From assembly GCA_902728285.1 (NCBI GenBank), contig CACVBU010000520.1:134261-198260 (forward strand): a DNA stretch of 64,000 nt, read 5' to 3'. The notes under the pieces were generated by a model. It saw only the letters and a program-made list of their open reading frames with translations, ran no database searches and was not told the origin of the DNA. Each line of letters opens with the position of its first letter. The stretch's first letter is position 1. Shown in pieces: positions 1 to 12,500 of the stretch. This stretch comes from Clytia hemisphaerica (lineage: Eukaryota > Cnidaria > Hydrozoa > Leptothecata > Clytiidae). A program made the position numbers and the translations under genes.

Positions 1-250
1 GGAGGGTACGGTATGTGCCGCCCTTAAAGGGTACCTTCTTTGGACTTCCAAAGTCCCACTAAGGGCCAGAAAAATAGAAAGATTTCAACCTTTTACTCCC
101 TGAAAAATCAAAATTTGGACAAAATTGGTCAAATTTGTCCCGCGTAGGGTCGTAAAATTCCCAATTTTTTTATTTGTTTTCTCCTTTTTAGTCTCGGAAA
201 GGGTCCAAAGTTCGAAAGTCGGGCGGCATCCCGTCCGTCAGCTTACAACC
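1..250. repeat. Dispersed repeat, inverted partner at 9988-10198
   Basis: GGAGGGTACGGTATGTGCCG to AAGTCGGGCGGCATCCC reappears in reverse complement near 9988-10198 with similar order. It is truncated by the window edge, so its true end is unknown. Confidence 0.75.
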
Positions 251-916
251 CTAAACCCCCCCCTCCCCGGAGTGTGAAAAGGAAATCGAAACTTTTCTGG
301 TATTTCAAAGACGAAGGAAATACTTACTTACTCACTAGACTTTACAAAGGTTATTATTTTACTCAAGTTGTGTAAGCACCTGGTCTCCCACCTAGTCCCT
401 GCACGCCAGTCGGGCCAGCCAAAAAAGATTTATTTTATCAGTCACGTCTCACGCTTAAGATCACGCCAAAGGAAGGACCACCTCACTCCATCACGCAAAA
501 CAATCGGGGGAGGTTTTGAATCAGATATTACAGTATTTCGAGAAAAGAAAAAAACACAAAAAACTTACCAACATTTTGAGCTTGGTGAAATTTCGATGGT
601 GGTGGATGCGTATGAAAATAGAATGCGATTGGTAAAGTGAAAATAATTGGCAAAGAATTATAAATGTACATTGCTATAACAAACCACACAAAACAATAAA
701 TCTTTCAACATGTAAAAAAAAATCTAAAAAACCTCAAAAAAGGTCTAACCACCTCCAAACCTGAGGAACTCCATGTTTGTTTTGATTTTGACACGGAGGA
801 CATTGCATTGTCATTTTTGTCAACAATCAAAATAGAGACCAATGGAGTGACTTCTTTAAGAGCGCTCGGCTCCTCCCAAAAAGAGAAGGGCGCAAATAGT
901 AGCTCCGTTTTTTTTG

Positions 917-1146
917 GCATACTGGAGAAGTGGGACGTGGGACGATGGGACGCTCAGGTGGGACGCTCGAGTGGGACGCTCAGGTGGGACGCTCAAGTGG
1001 GACGGTAGTGGGACGCTAAGGTGGGACGGTAGTGGGACGCTAAAGTGGGACGGTAGTGGGACGCTAAGGTGGGACGGTAGTGGGACGCTAAGGTGGGACG
1101 GTAGTGGGACGCTAAGGTGGGACGGTAGTGGGACGGTAGTGGGACG
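917..1146 (+). repeat. GTGGGACG minisatellite, left arm
   Basis: Alternating 10-12-bp units GTGGGACGCTAAG and GTGGGACGGTA; the inverted complement forms the right arm at 3813-4020. Confidence 0.9.
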
Positions 1147-2349
1147 CTCTTTTATATGTATTTTGTCTTTTTCTTTTTATAATACAGTGAAGAGGGACAG
1201 GTCAAGTACTTATAAACAATACACAGATCGATCGAAATGTTTTTTGACTGACTTTTTTCATAGTGAATGGATTATAAAATAAATAACATAATCAATTTGA
1301 TCGAAGCTACAAAGACACAAAAAGCTAGTCAGTCAGATAAATCAATTTCTGGCTCCTCCTCTTGGCTCTTTTTGTGTAATTCAATTGTGTAATTTACAGA
1401 GCAATTTCAACAATTCTAACGCTCTTTTTAGCCTAGAGGCTAAATGTCTAAATCTGCGAGAACTGATTTTAAAGAGTATCATATAAAAAATGAACATTCC
1501 AATCAAAGGAATTTCCCCAGAGACAAGATGTTTACTTTTCGAATTCAAAATTCGAATGAAAGGAAAACATTCGAATCGACAACAAAGGGTTACACCATCA
1601 GCATGAATAATAAAAGTATCCATATTGTTCACGTGAAAGGGAAAACCCGCGAGGTGAAACATACACGTGGCGCCCAAAAACTTCTTTCATCAAATTTTAT
1701 GAAGTTGACTAGGCTAAAGATTTTTAAAGTCGCGTGTCCATCGTTGAAAGTTGTTTTTAGATTTTTATTGAGTTTTTTGGTTTTATTTTCATTTGTTTGT
1801 GCATCATTTTTTTTCGAAATACGTTATCGGGCTATCGGGCTTATCGCAGACTTACAGTAGTGTTCTATAAATTACTAGCCAAACCAAAAGAAAAGGAGCC
1901 AGAAATTGATTTCACATTTTTCATTAAATAATTATAAAGACAAAAAGACAATATTCTAATAAAAGAGCGTCCCACTTGAACGTCCCACTACCGTCCCACT
2001 CATGCTGAGGGGAAAGCCCTTTATTACAATTAGAATGTTTTCTTTTCATTCGAATTCAAAATCGTGTTTCTGGGGAAACCCCTCTGATTCGAATGATTAC
2101 TTTGTTATTCTCAATAAATATAAACTCTTCGAAATATAGTCAGGCTGCTGCTGGACCACTTTTGTAAAAACCTTAGTGTGAAGAATCTAAAACCTATTGA
2201 AACTTGTTATATATGATTAAAGGGGGTAAAAAAATTTTACTGGCCATTAGGTTTTCCCAGATTTAGCCTAGACAAAGTTGCAAAGGATTGAAAGTGTTGA
2301 AAAATAATAAAATTGTTCTATAAATTAGACAATATGAGCCTGAAGATAA

Positions 2350-3511
2350 CGGTTAGTGTAAAACGCAGGTCACAGGTCACAGGTCGCAGGTCACAGGTCA
2401 CAGGTCAGTGATGACAGGTTAACTCTAATCAATGTCATTGCAGAGGAAAATGTTTGGAAAACACAAAGAATTATCAAAAATATAATTCTCAAGCAATTTC
2501 ATCCATATAAAACCATTTCAAACATCAAAATTTAACCATGTGCTTTTATCGATCTTTCGCAGTTTGCGCCGTGTATAAAGCAGACCAGAAAATATTTGAA
2601 ACCATATTATACGTATAACAGGTATATTACATATTGTAATGTTTGTAATGTTATATGATGGTTACATATAATAAAACACATCGCTCTAAAACTACCTACT
2701 CAGAGAACTCACGAGCTTCTGATTGGTGTAATTTTATATCCAGCCATATTGTTATCATCACATTCGGCATGCTGAATATTTTTGGTGTTTTTCTCTTGTA
2801 AGACATGATATTTTGTAATTCTGTCAATATTTTTGTCAAAAATTGTCATTAAGTCATTAAAATGACAATTGAATAATTAATTAGTTTCAGTCATTTCATC
2901 CTTCTAAAACCACTCTCTTAGGGACCTCACAAGCTTCTGATTGGTGCCGTTTTATATCCATTCACACTATCTACATCACGTTCTGTATGTAATTATAATA
3001 TTTTCGTTTTTTTTTTGTCTGTTTTTTGCATCATATTTTATGATTCTGTTAATATTTTTTGTCAAAAATTGTCATTAAGACATTAAAATAATAACTGAAT
3101 AATTAATTAGTTCCATCCTTCTAAAACCACTCTCTTAGGGTCCTTGCAAGCTTCTGTTTGGTGCCATATTATATCCATTCACACCATCCACATCACATTC
3201 TGTATAATAAATATTTTTCGTGCTTTTGTCTTGCTAGGCATCATATTTTATGATTTTGTCATTATTTTTGTAAGTAAGTGTCACTATGTCAAAATAGGTT
3301 GTTATTCTATTCAATTGTCATTTTAATATCTAAATAGCATGTATTACTTTTTTGTAATTTAATGCGCTATGTATTGATGTTATTGTTATGTATATGTTAT
3401 GATCTTATTTTTTTTTCCGGTCTGCACTTTGTTGACCTGTGACCTGCGACCTGTGACCTGCGACCTGTGACCTGTGACCTGCGACCTGTGACCTGCGTTT
3501 TACACTAACCG
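2350..3511. mobile_element. Second fold-back element nested in the first (9-bp TSD)
   Basis: TIR CGGTTAGTGTAAAACGCAGG runs into CACAGGTCACAGGTCGCAGG minisatellite on the left and its complement (CTGTGACCTGCGACC) on the right at 3431-3496. The 9-bp target duplication is TGAAGATAA at 2341-2349 and 3512-3520. The core holds three ~218-bp tandem units. Confidence 0.87.
2690..3340 (+). repeat. Three ~218-bp tandem units in core of nested fold-back element
   Basis: Each has CTCT(T)AGGGACCTCACAAGC-type starts, a GCTTCTG anchor at 2714, 2933 and 3150, then TTTATATCC and a TTTTTGTCAAAAATTGTCAT-like end. Spacing 219 and 217 bp. Confidence 0.8.
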
Positions 3512-3812
3512 TGAAGATAAGGAGCCAGAAATTGATTACACATTTTCCGGTGTTTATTTCTGACTCGCACGCATATTGCTTGGTAGCTTTTCGATCAAAC
3601 ATCCAATTTGAATATTATTATTATTCGTTTATCATCCACTATATGATAAAAAAAATCAATATATATATTTTGGCCGAAATCCTGTGTAGGTTGAAAACTG
3701 AAGAACAGATCATGTATATGTGTTTTGTGAAAGTATTCATTTACTCATATTGAGTTCTTTTTTACTCGTACATAATTATCAGAGAAGCAAAAATACAAAA
3801 GCCTTACGAGAG

Positions 3813-4020
3813 AGCGTTCCACTACAGTCCCACCTGAGCGTCCCATTACCGTCCCACCTTAGCGTCCCACTACCGTCCCACTACCGTCCCACCTTAGCGT
3901 CCCACTACCGTCCCACCTTAGCGTCCCACTACCGTCCCACCTTAGCGTCCCACCTGAGCGTCCCACTCGAGCGTCCCACCTGAGCGTCCCACCGTCCCAC
4001 GTCCCACTTCTCCAGTATGC
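3813..4020 (-). repeat. GTGGGACG minisatellite, right arm (inverted)
   Basis: CGTCCCACCTTAGCGTCCCA units mirror the left arm up to the common terminus CTCCAGTATGC. Confidence 0.9.
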
Positions 4021-4103
4021 CGTTTTTTTTGCAATCAAAATAAAAAATCGAATGATGGTAATTTAAAAACTACGGAAGCTCTGAGCGGCCACAACGACAA
4101 CAA

Positions 4104-4355
4104 TTTTTCACAACAATTTAAATCACTTACAACAATATTTCAAACTTCTCATAACAATATCAAAATTCTCACAACAATATTACAAACTTTCACAACAATA
4201 TCAAAATTCTCACAACAATATTACAAACTTTCACAACAATATCAAAATTCTCACAACAATATTACAAACTTTCACAACAATATCAATATTTTCACAACAA
4301 TATCAAAATTCTCACAACAATATCAAAATTCTCACAACAATATCAAAATTCTCAA
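4104..4355 (+). repeat. Minisatellite (ACAACAATATCAAAATTCTC)n
   Basis: About 12 units of 20-22 bp alternating CACAACAATATCAAAATTCT and CACAACAATATTACAAACTTT; higher-order period about 42 bp. No coding frame. Confidence 0.85.
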
Positions 4356-6015
4356 AAAAAAGTCAAGAAAAAGTCATTTGGTTTAAAACGGCTAAACAAT
4401 GGCGGATGTATACCTTACAACCATTTTTCCCTCCCAAACAAATCTTACATTGACCATACGAAAGCATTTTATTTTGTCATCTCCTAGAAAAATTGATCTG
4501 TTTCCTTTTTCTATCTGACAACGTCAGCTGGGAAACAGAGAGTTTTAAGGAAAAGATATTTCCTGGAAAATCGGATCTGCTTCCCCATTTTTCAAAAAAA
4601 GCTCTCTCCTGGAAAAGGAAAACAGATATTTCGGGGAAATAGGCTCGTTGGCTGCTTCTGACCATATCATGATACAATCGATATTGCTGGACTTCCTTAC
4701 AGATACCCTTGTCGTGATTCCCTATCCAGACAAGATCACTTTCCAGTAGCAGCGTCCTTTCAACTACCAAACTCGCCTACACCACGTCCATAGACACTGA
4801 GAATGATTATATTCCAGAATACATGTGGCACAATGAAAAGTTTGTAAATTCCTACCGTGAGAAAGTTGTTGAATCTGTTTTACCTCAGAAACAAAGCTAC
4901 AAGATCAAGTATGTTTCCATCTTTATATGTGGGAGTGTTCATATATTGGGGGATGACATGGTCTTGCTAAATGGGTAACTGATTTAGAGCATTCAGTCAA
5001 ATGGTCTAAAATCACTAATATCGAGAAAATGCTCTCAACAAAGGCTCAACAAATTGTCAAATTTTTAAAAAATTTTTAAAAGTTTTTGGGAAAAATCGCC
5101 GAACATTATGACATAAATCTCAAAATGTACAGTCTTTTTCCCTCTAAGGATCGAAGCGATCGAATTTCGATTTTTGGCCCGGACAAACCCTAGTATACCA
5201 CCCCCAGGTGAGTTGCCAAAAAATAAGAAACAGTGCCCAAGAAAAACTTATAAAAAATGGGGGAGGGGTGGGTGTTTTCAAACTTGTATTTTTGTGTTTG
5301 TGAAGTGACAAGGTCTCAACCACAATGTAGATTTATAAAAAAAAATCTGTATTTTCAAGATACTCTACTTTAAAAAAAAAAATTATTGTTATGACTCACT
5401 GAGGGATATTGCCTTGTGGTGGATAAGGTCTTGTTTGTAAAAACATGAAACTGCCATATTGAAAAAATACTTTTCATTACTTTAACTACGATATTTTCAA
5501 GATATAAAAAACTCCTAAAGAAATCTAACAACAACGCTTATTTATCTACAATTTTGAATAAAAGTATAAAATTTAAAAAATTCATTATAAAATAAGAACA
5601 AATACCACAAAGATTATAAAATCAATTAACGATCATGTGTAATACCTAGCCTGGAGATCCATACTACGAAGAAATCTTTTGTATGCTGATGGCGAAATAA
5701 ACAGAATGGTTTTGGCTATGAGTTTGGATTTCCAAACCAAGGGTAAAGTAAATTTTAGAAATCAAAAATAAATCAAAAATAAATTATAAATAAAAAATAA
5801 ATCAAAACTAAATTAAATTTTATTTAGTAAGTGAGGACAGCGCTAAATTCAAATATCCTACTTTTTTTGAAGATTTTTTGGAGCACGTCCTGTATACATC
5901 AGTTTATAAAAATACAGGATTGGTCTCTTAACTTTATGATGTCATGGATGTCTAGCATTACATCAAATTCAAGGAAATGCCATTTAAAAACAGGCGATGC
6001 TTTCCAATCTGCCTT

Positions 6016-6021
6016 TTTATT
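6016..6021 (-). terminator. Candidate poly(A) signal AATAAA for the hydantoinase gene
   Basis: The reverse complement of TTTATT lies about 145 bp downstream of the stop codon, at a normal 3' UTR distance. Position is the only evidence. Confidence 0.4.
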
Positions 6022-6166
6022 TCAAAGATAATTGCATATTTCTAAAGACCCCCTAAATGCAACATGGCTTCCATTCTCAATCTGCAAAATTTTCCTTGTC
6101 CGGGGGGTAAACTAGCTCTGTTTAAGGGTAATTCTGAGTGTCCAGGGGGGGGGGTTCCATTACTTA

Positions 6167-6550
6167 TTAAACCGGTTTAGCGAGGGAATCGTAAAGTTTA
6201 TATTCACCTGCTTTCTCGTAAACAATATCATCATACCCAAACGCTTTCGGTCCAACAAATTCAAGTGCTTGAGATGACGTCATCAAAGGAGGTGCGGGAA
6301 GGAGGAGGACACTCACCCTTACGCCATACCTCACTTCACTGGATTGAATGGGTTGACCTGTATCGCTTTCAACCAATGAAATTAGATCTGGAGTTGAAGC
6401 TAGTTTCTGATTGGTCAATTCATTTCGAGCAATTAGATATTCGTTTTGGAACTCAACGATGACGTTTTGACCTTTATGTTTGTCAACACCTTCGATCAAG
6501 ATACGGCCTTTCGTGAAGCCGTCCTTCGTTTGACGGGACACGTCTGATAT
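6167..6550 (-). CDS. Exon 14 (terminal) of hydantoinase A-DUF917 gene
   Basis: Acceptor GACTTAG. Encodes ISDVSRQTKDGFTKGRILIE, then STPDLISLVESDTGQPI, RYGVRVSVLLLPAPP and EFVGPKAFGYDDIVY, ending KPV-TAA. These are the canonical last blocks of DUF917, so the protein is complete at its C-terminus. Confidence 0.92.
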   Translation of the reverse strand: MSDVSRQTKDGFTKGRILIEGVDKHKGQNVIVEFQNEYLIARNELTNQKLASTPDLISLVESDTGQPIQSSEVRYGVRVSVLLLPAPPLMTSSQALEFVGPKAFGYDDIVYEKAGEYKLYDSLAKPV

Positions 6551-9500
6551 CTAAGTCAGAGAAGGTGGAAAACCTAAAGTATCCGGTGTTTTCTTATAAT
6601 TTTTTCAACTTTTCAAAAAATGTTACACGGTGGCAAGGTTTAAAAACAGTTTTTACTAAAAATGAAAGGGAAAGTCTCGGATTATTATAGGGTCTCCTTA
6701 ATTCGAACATGCGCAAATTTGGTCGAATTATGGAAATTCCCAGTTATAGAGTAAGGTTTATAAAGCATTGTTAACTAAAGGGACCAAAAAACTTGTTCAA
6801 GTTAAGGAGACATTCGAGTTAAAGAGAACTCAATGTATAATTCTGGGAAGTAGTTTTTCTCTCATAAAAAATATTTGATTTCTTTGGTTTGATGTAACCA
6901 AAGGTTTTCCAAACAATTATTTTCCCTTACCTTCCCCTTGGCGATGAGAATACCATTGCATTCGTTAAGAATAGCTTGCGTGACGTCACAATGTGCTTTA
7001 CGTGCGCGTAAGATGACGTCACCGATACTCCACGCTTGCGTCAACGTATGTTGGCACATCTGTGTGCGAACCTTTTCACCGTCGAAACACGAAATACTGA
7101 CAGCTGCTGCACACCTGAAGGTTTGAAGGAAAAAATCGTAGACTGAATTGGATATGATATTACCATGCAACAGGAGAATATTGGATTGTAGACTTTATTT
7201 ATGGCATTTATTATAGTTTTCCTTAGCCTTTACTATAGACGTAACGGCTTCATTTCTAAGCAGTAACGTCTATTCCATAGCCGAACGTGCACAACGCACT
7301 GCGCTCAACTTCAGTATTTTTCCCAACTAACTCAAAGGCCCAATTGTAGATGCTCAAATAATAGGGTGCAAGAACTCGGAAGACCTTTAAAAATAACAGG
7401 CTAAAAGGACTTTCAGCTCCAAAAATTTTCTCTAAATTCGAAATTTGTATCTGCAAACGCGATATTCACCAAGGAACAAGTGTGCCAAATTTTTTTCGAG
7501 AAAAACTCGTCCCCAGGCCCCAAAAATGGAAATTTTCAAAAAAATGAAAAAAAAACACCCCCAGATATTCTATACCTAAGGATATAGGTGTGCCAAATTT
7601 CAGCCAAGTCCGACAATTTTTGAAGTCTCCATGCTATGCCCTAAAGTTTTTGTGACAGACAGACAGGCACATACACAGATACACAGACATTGTCAGATTG
7701 TAGCTCAACTGAAGTTGAGAACTCTCATACTTTTCCTCTAACCTTTCGAACCTCTCGCAGTTAAGCGAAAAACATCATTTGCGTCAAAACACTTGAACTC
7801 TTTCGAAAATCCCACTAAGGATATAGCATAATATTTCCGAACACCACCGTTATAGGAAAACTAATAAAAAATGCTCATTTTCCTTCCCGTAAAAAATCCA
7901 CCATTTTTCAAAATTTTCAGAGTGATGGATAAAGAACATTGAGATGAATTACTGAGAAAAGGTACACATTTTTATCTGTTTTGAATCTCGAATTGCTTAA
8001 TTTCTGTGACTCAAATCTGAGCTTGGCTCTTTGATTGTTCTTATAAAAAATAGCATGTACTGACACCATAGCCCGTATAAAAAACCCCGGTCTAGAAGCC
8101 TTTTGTTTCTTTCCATTGTTTCTTACTTGAGCTTGCGTTGAGAGATTAGTTGTTTTGCTCACTTTTTGATCATGTGATTAAATCTTAAACCAATCCCAAG
8201 AGGAGTACTTGGTATCGTGATCAAAAACTGAGCAAGTCGATTTTCGTCCTTTGATAACAACAAAAGAAAAAGCTAACAAAAAGTTAAAACAATAAGCTTT
8301 CAGACCAGTGTTTTTTATAAGAACTATGCTGACACAAATCAATTTGTGGTTTCGAGAAAAACATTTAAATTCCACTCACCCTGACTTTACAACTTCACTT
8401 CGGAAGAAATTTTCCAAATCCGTCGCACTCTCAGCATGAACCAAGCATACGGAACGACCGTGGTTGTCACACAAAACAGCCGGATAGGCCGGTGATCCGC
8501 AAATGAATGGACCGTAGTGTTGAAGTTGCGGAAAGGCGCGTCCCATACCATCGCAATCGATCACTGGAGCCCCAAGTCGTGCTCCGACGCAAAGGGGCCC
8601 AAGTGAGTTCATACCACCGATTTCTGCTGAAAGGATAGCTTTGGGAAGTTCTTTCGATGCTTCGACCGTGTCAGTAATCGTCTAAAAAAAAACAAGAGGT
8701 TCATAAAACTTTCATAAAAGTCTATAGTCATATGATAAAAACTGATAAAAAAACAGCATTTGTCTCTAGACTGCAGCCATTTATAATCCGTTTAATACAG
8801 ATCTAGATGTTGTGTGATAATACTGTGCATAATACGGGATAATATTAGATTTTAGAAAGGACTGGAAACACCCGGTGTTCCGGCCTTATGTGAGATCAGG
8901 AGGTTACGTGTCGATTTCTCAAGCTAATTGCCTAACCACTGGGATTTTCCGGACTTCTTATGAACTATAGACAAGACAAGACAAGACATACACCTTCCCA
9001 AATGGGAATAGGCTCTAATCTAAGCCAGAGATCACTGCACAATAATATATATATGAAATAATAATATATGAATTATAGAAGTAATTAAAAGTAATGTCAA
9101 TCGCGTATTACTAACATCCCCTAACTCAAATCTACTAAAACTTCACTTTTAATAAGACTTATTTATTAAAAGTCATTATCTATTGTAAAAAAAAACAGAG
9201 AAATATTGCATTGGGACTGTCGTAAGGCCTCTTCCCTGTTAATGTTGACGAGAAAAAAGTTAAGCCCTCAAAATACAGTGGTCAAATCAAGGTTTTTCGT
9301 CTGAAACGGAAAACTGATTTTAAACACTGACCCTTATATATCCCTGGACCAAGTTTCTCAATCCCGGCAAAGCAAAATCTTTTGATCGGAGTTTTTCTAA
9401 AAGTGGTACCCTAATGGCGGCACTACTCAATAGCGGTGTAAATGCATCAAGAGCGCTAGACCTATAGGGATATATAAAGGTCAGTGATTTTAAATAGCAA

Positions 9501-12500
9501 TTTAAGCATATAATCTTGGGCGAATCATACAGAATTTTGAGACAGAAACACCTCTTTATTAACTTCACTTAGACAGAAATCCGTCTTAGACGGAAAAAGT
9601 CACTGAAAATAGGTGCAAACATAGCTAGCTTGTCTCTGTTCGCCACACACCAAAAATACCCAGCTCACACCGAAAAATTTTCGGAGCACAATGAAAAATG
9701 TTCGGAACACATCGAAAAACTTTCGGAACACATTGAAAAATGGCAAAAGAGACAATTGTACCGGCTCAAAAATATCCTCAGCCTAATGGTTCACCGATCT
9801 CAAAGTAATTTCTTAATAGAACTTAAATAGCCTGGGGGACACATGTAGGCATCATAAACTAGCCTGTAGGGATGTAGGAATCATGTAGGGATCATTTAAA
9901 GGTTGTTATTATTTTTATATCACGTGATCACACAGTTGTGTCGTGGTCACTTATTTTTTTTGTGGAACGGGGGGGGGACTAGGATTGCGAGCTGACGGGG
10001 GGGGGGGGGGGGGGCCGCCCGACTTTCGAACTTTGGACCCTTACCGGGACTAAAAAGGAGAAAACAAAGGAAAATGTTGTGAATTTCACGACCCTTAGTG
10101 GGACTGAAATTTGATTTTCTGATTTTTCCGACCCTTAGCGGGACTTTGGTAGTCCAAAAAAGATACCCTTAAGGGCGGCACATACCGTACCCTCCATTTG
10201 CCTAAGTACCCCCCTCCCGGGTGTGGAACGAAACGAAAGAGGAAGAATATTCCAGAACAACTTGCACCACTTTTTGATCTTACTGATGGATGTGATACAA
10301 CAAAACCTTTCGTGAGCGCTATCAAAGTCCTAAAAAGCGTATTCAAGGACTGGGTTCGAATTCGAGAACATTCACGAAAAATAAAGAATATTCACGAAAC
10401 GAAAAAATTCTTCCTCTGTTTATAATCTTTTTAATATGAGTTTGAGTTTTGTAGGGAGAAATTCTTTTAAAAGAACATCTAAATCAGACCTTTTGAGTTC
10501 TTTTTCCCCATTTCGTGAGTACTTTTGTCCATATTTTCCAAAGAAATCGGTTGCTTTGGAGAAAACCTTGGAATGTTATTGAGTTGTTGTTCTTAAAATC
10601 TCAGTCAATGAAGCCTTCCCAGCTGCCACACAACGTTGTTCAACGTTAATCTAACGTTATATGGATGTTGTGAACGTTAAATAAACGTTGAAACAACGTT
10701 GTGTGCCAGCTGGGTTATGTTACTATATAGTTTGTTCTCCTAAAATACGTATATAATCAAATTTACGAAAAAATTATTCCTCTCCCAACTGGCACACAAC
10801 GTTGTTTCAACATTCATCTAACGTTCACAACGTCCATATGACGTTAGATAAACGTTGAAACAACGTCGTGTGTCGTGTAAATTTATGCAATCATAAATCA
10901 CATAAATGTCCTTCAATGTTTAAAGAAAATACATTAACGAACACCAATTAAATATAAACAAACTATATAAGAACATATGGCCTCCATGGCAAAAATATTA
11001 GAAAAAACTAATGATGAAATCTCGAGAAAATGTCAAAAGACATTTCCGGCACATTTCTTGCTGGAAAAATTTTCTTCTTTAAATATCTGGCTCCATATGA
11101 CATTTTAGGTATTGCAATTTTGCATCAGTGTGCAAAATTTCATGAAAAAATGTAATAAAGTACAGCTCGAGAAATTCAAGAGAAACCGTTTTCCAGCGAT
11201 TCTCAGCTGTTTCGGCGATTTTTAGAAAGTTCCAACTTCAAAAATCAGTTTTATTGACAATTAAATCATGCTTGATGGTGGGCATTATTATCAATAATGT
11301 TTTTGTTTGAAAAAACAAAGAAATATTAGGAAAAAGTCCAATGAAAATCTGCAAAATCAGAAAAAACTAATGAGTCAATCTTGAGAAAATATTGTAACAG
11401 ACGAACGGACGGACGAACAGACAACAGACAAAGGTCAATTTATATGGGAACTCTACCCCATCGGGGTACAATCGTTACCAATATATTATGGCACATTTCG
11501 GGCGGTCAAATTTAGACACTGGGCAATAACCTCCCCCTCCCTTCCGAACAATGTTGCTGGGAAAGAAATATTGCTTGGCCGGTCTTTAGCCCCCTCCTAC
11601 AACATTGTTTTTTTAAACAAAAATCAAAAAACATGAGGAAAACAACCAAATTTCAACAACAAACGGCTTCTCCTACTGCTACATCAACCAAAAAAGAAAG
11701 TGAAAATGGCACCGATCGATGCACAGAAAAAAGATGTATCAAAGATAATGATAATATGAGAATCGACAAATTGAGGAACAGAGGAAACAATCAAGGGATG
11801 CCAACATCATCATCCAAAGACTTCGTAGCCGAGCTCCTGAGCGACGTCAATATAAATACAGAACCAACGTACATTTTCCGTTTAGGAAAAGAATCTGGTG
11901 TGCGCCCAATGAAAGTCATGTTTAAAGACGCACATTTCAAATACAGATTTATGAAACAGTTGAGGGAACTAAAACAACATCAAAAGTACATCAACGTTAG
12001 CATAACGGACGACCTAACCAAAATGGAAAGAGAACAAGTTAAAGAGTGGCGAAAAAAAGCGAACGAAATAAATCAAGCGATGTCGGAGAAAGATCATGTA
12101 CGAGTACGAGTACGAGGAAGTCCTCGCGACAAACTTTATTTCAGGAAAATATTTTGTAAAAGATCGGTTTAAGAGGCCCAATGAGCGCCTAAAACCATAT
12201 TTCTCTTTAATAATAATAATAATAAAAAAAAATTGTTTAGGGGGGAGAGATGGGAGGGAACTCATTTTTGGGCTTTGTGCCATAGGTTTTGTCAATGATT
12301 GTAGGTCCATAAATGAAGACAATCAATCAGAAAATATATCAACGAAAATGCATAACGCATTAAATTTCATCATTGATTGTTGATGGGGGGGGGGGGGAGA
12401 GGGAAGTGGAGTAGGGAAAAAAGAAATAGAAAGTTCCGGTTGCACAGATCAGTTTTATTGACAATCGAATCATGCTTGATGGTGGTGTTTTTGTGTAAAA

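Larger units (their letters stand above)
917..4020. mobile_element. Fold-back element with minisatellite arms, Mutator-like (11-bp TSD)
   Basis: The ends are perfect inverted repeats (GCATACTGGAGAAGTGGGAC and complement) that continue into GTGGGACGCT(A/C)A minisatellites. The arms are about 917-1146 and 3813-4020. An 11-bp target duplication, CGTTTTTTTTG, lies at 906-916 and 4021-4031. An orphan third arm piece lies at 1967-2002. The ORFs over the arms (e.g. WDGSGTLRWDGSGTL repeats) are translation of the minisatellite, not genes. Confidence 0.82.
4031..6166. other. 3' flank of the hydantoinase gene; weak, unrecognised exon-like frames
   Basis: Beyond the minisatellite I see no recognised gene. 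Two plus-strand stretches look exon-like. One is about 4740-4910 (TSIDTENDYIPEYMWHNEKF continuing to VVESVLPQKQSYKIK). The other is about 5650-5743, after TAATACCTAG (LLYADGEINRMVLAMSLDFQ). Neither matches a family I know; they could be part of a neighbouring plus-strand gene or decayed repeats. Confidence 0.25.

Noticed and set aside
914..1282. 122-codon ORF with WDGSGTLRWDGSGTL repeats
   Set aside because: Pure translation of the GTGGGACG minisatellite arm of a fold-back element; no start context or conserved frame.
10345..10375. GGGTTCGAATTCGAGAAC resembling a tRNA B box
   Set aside because: No cloverleaf, A box or terminator around it.
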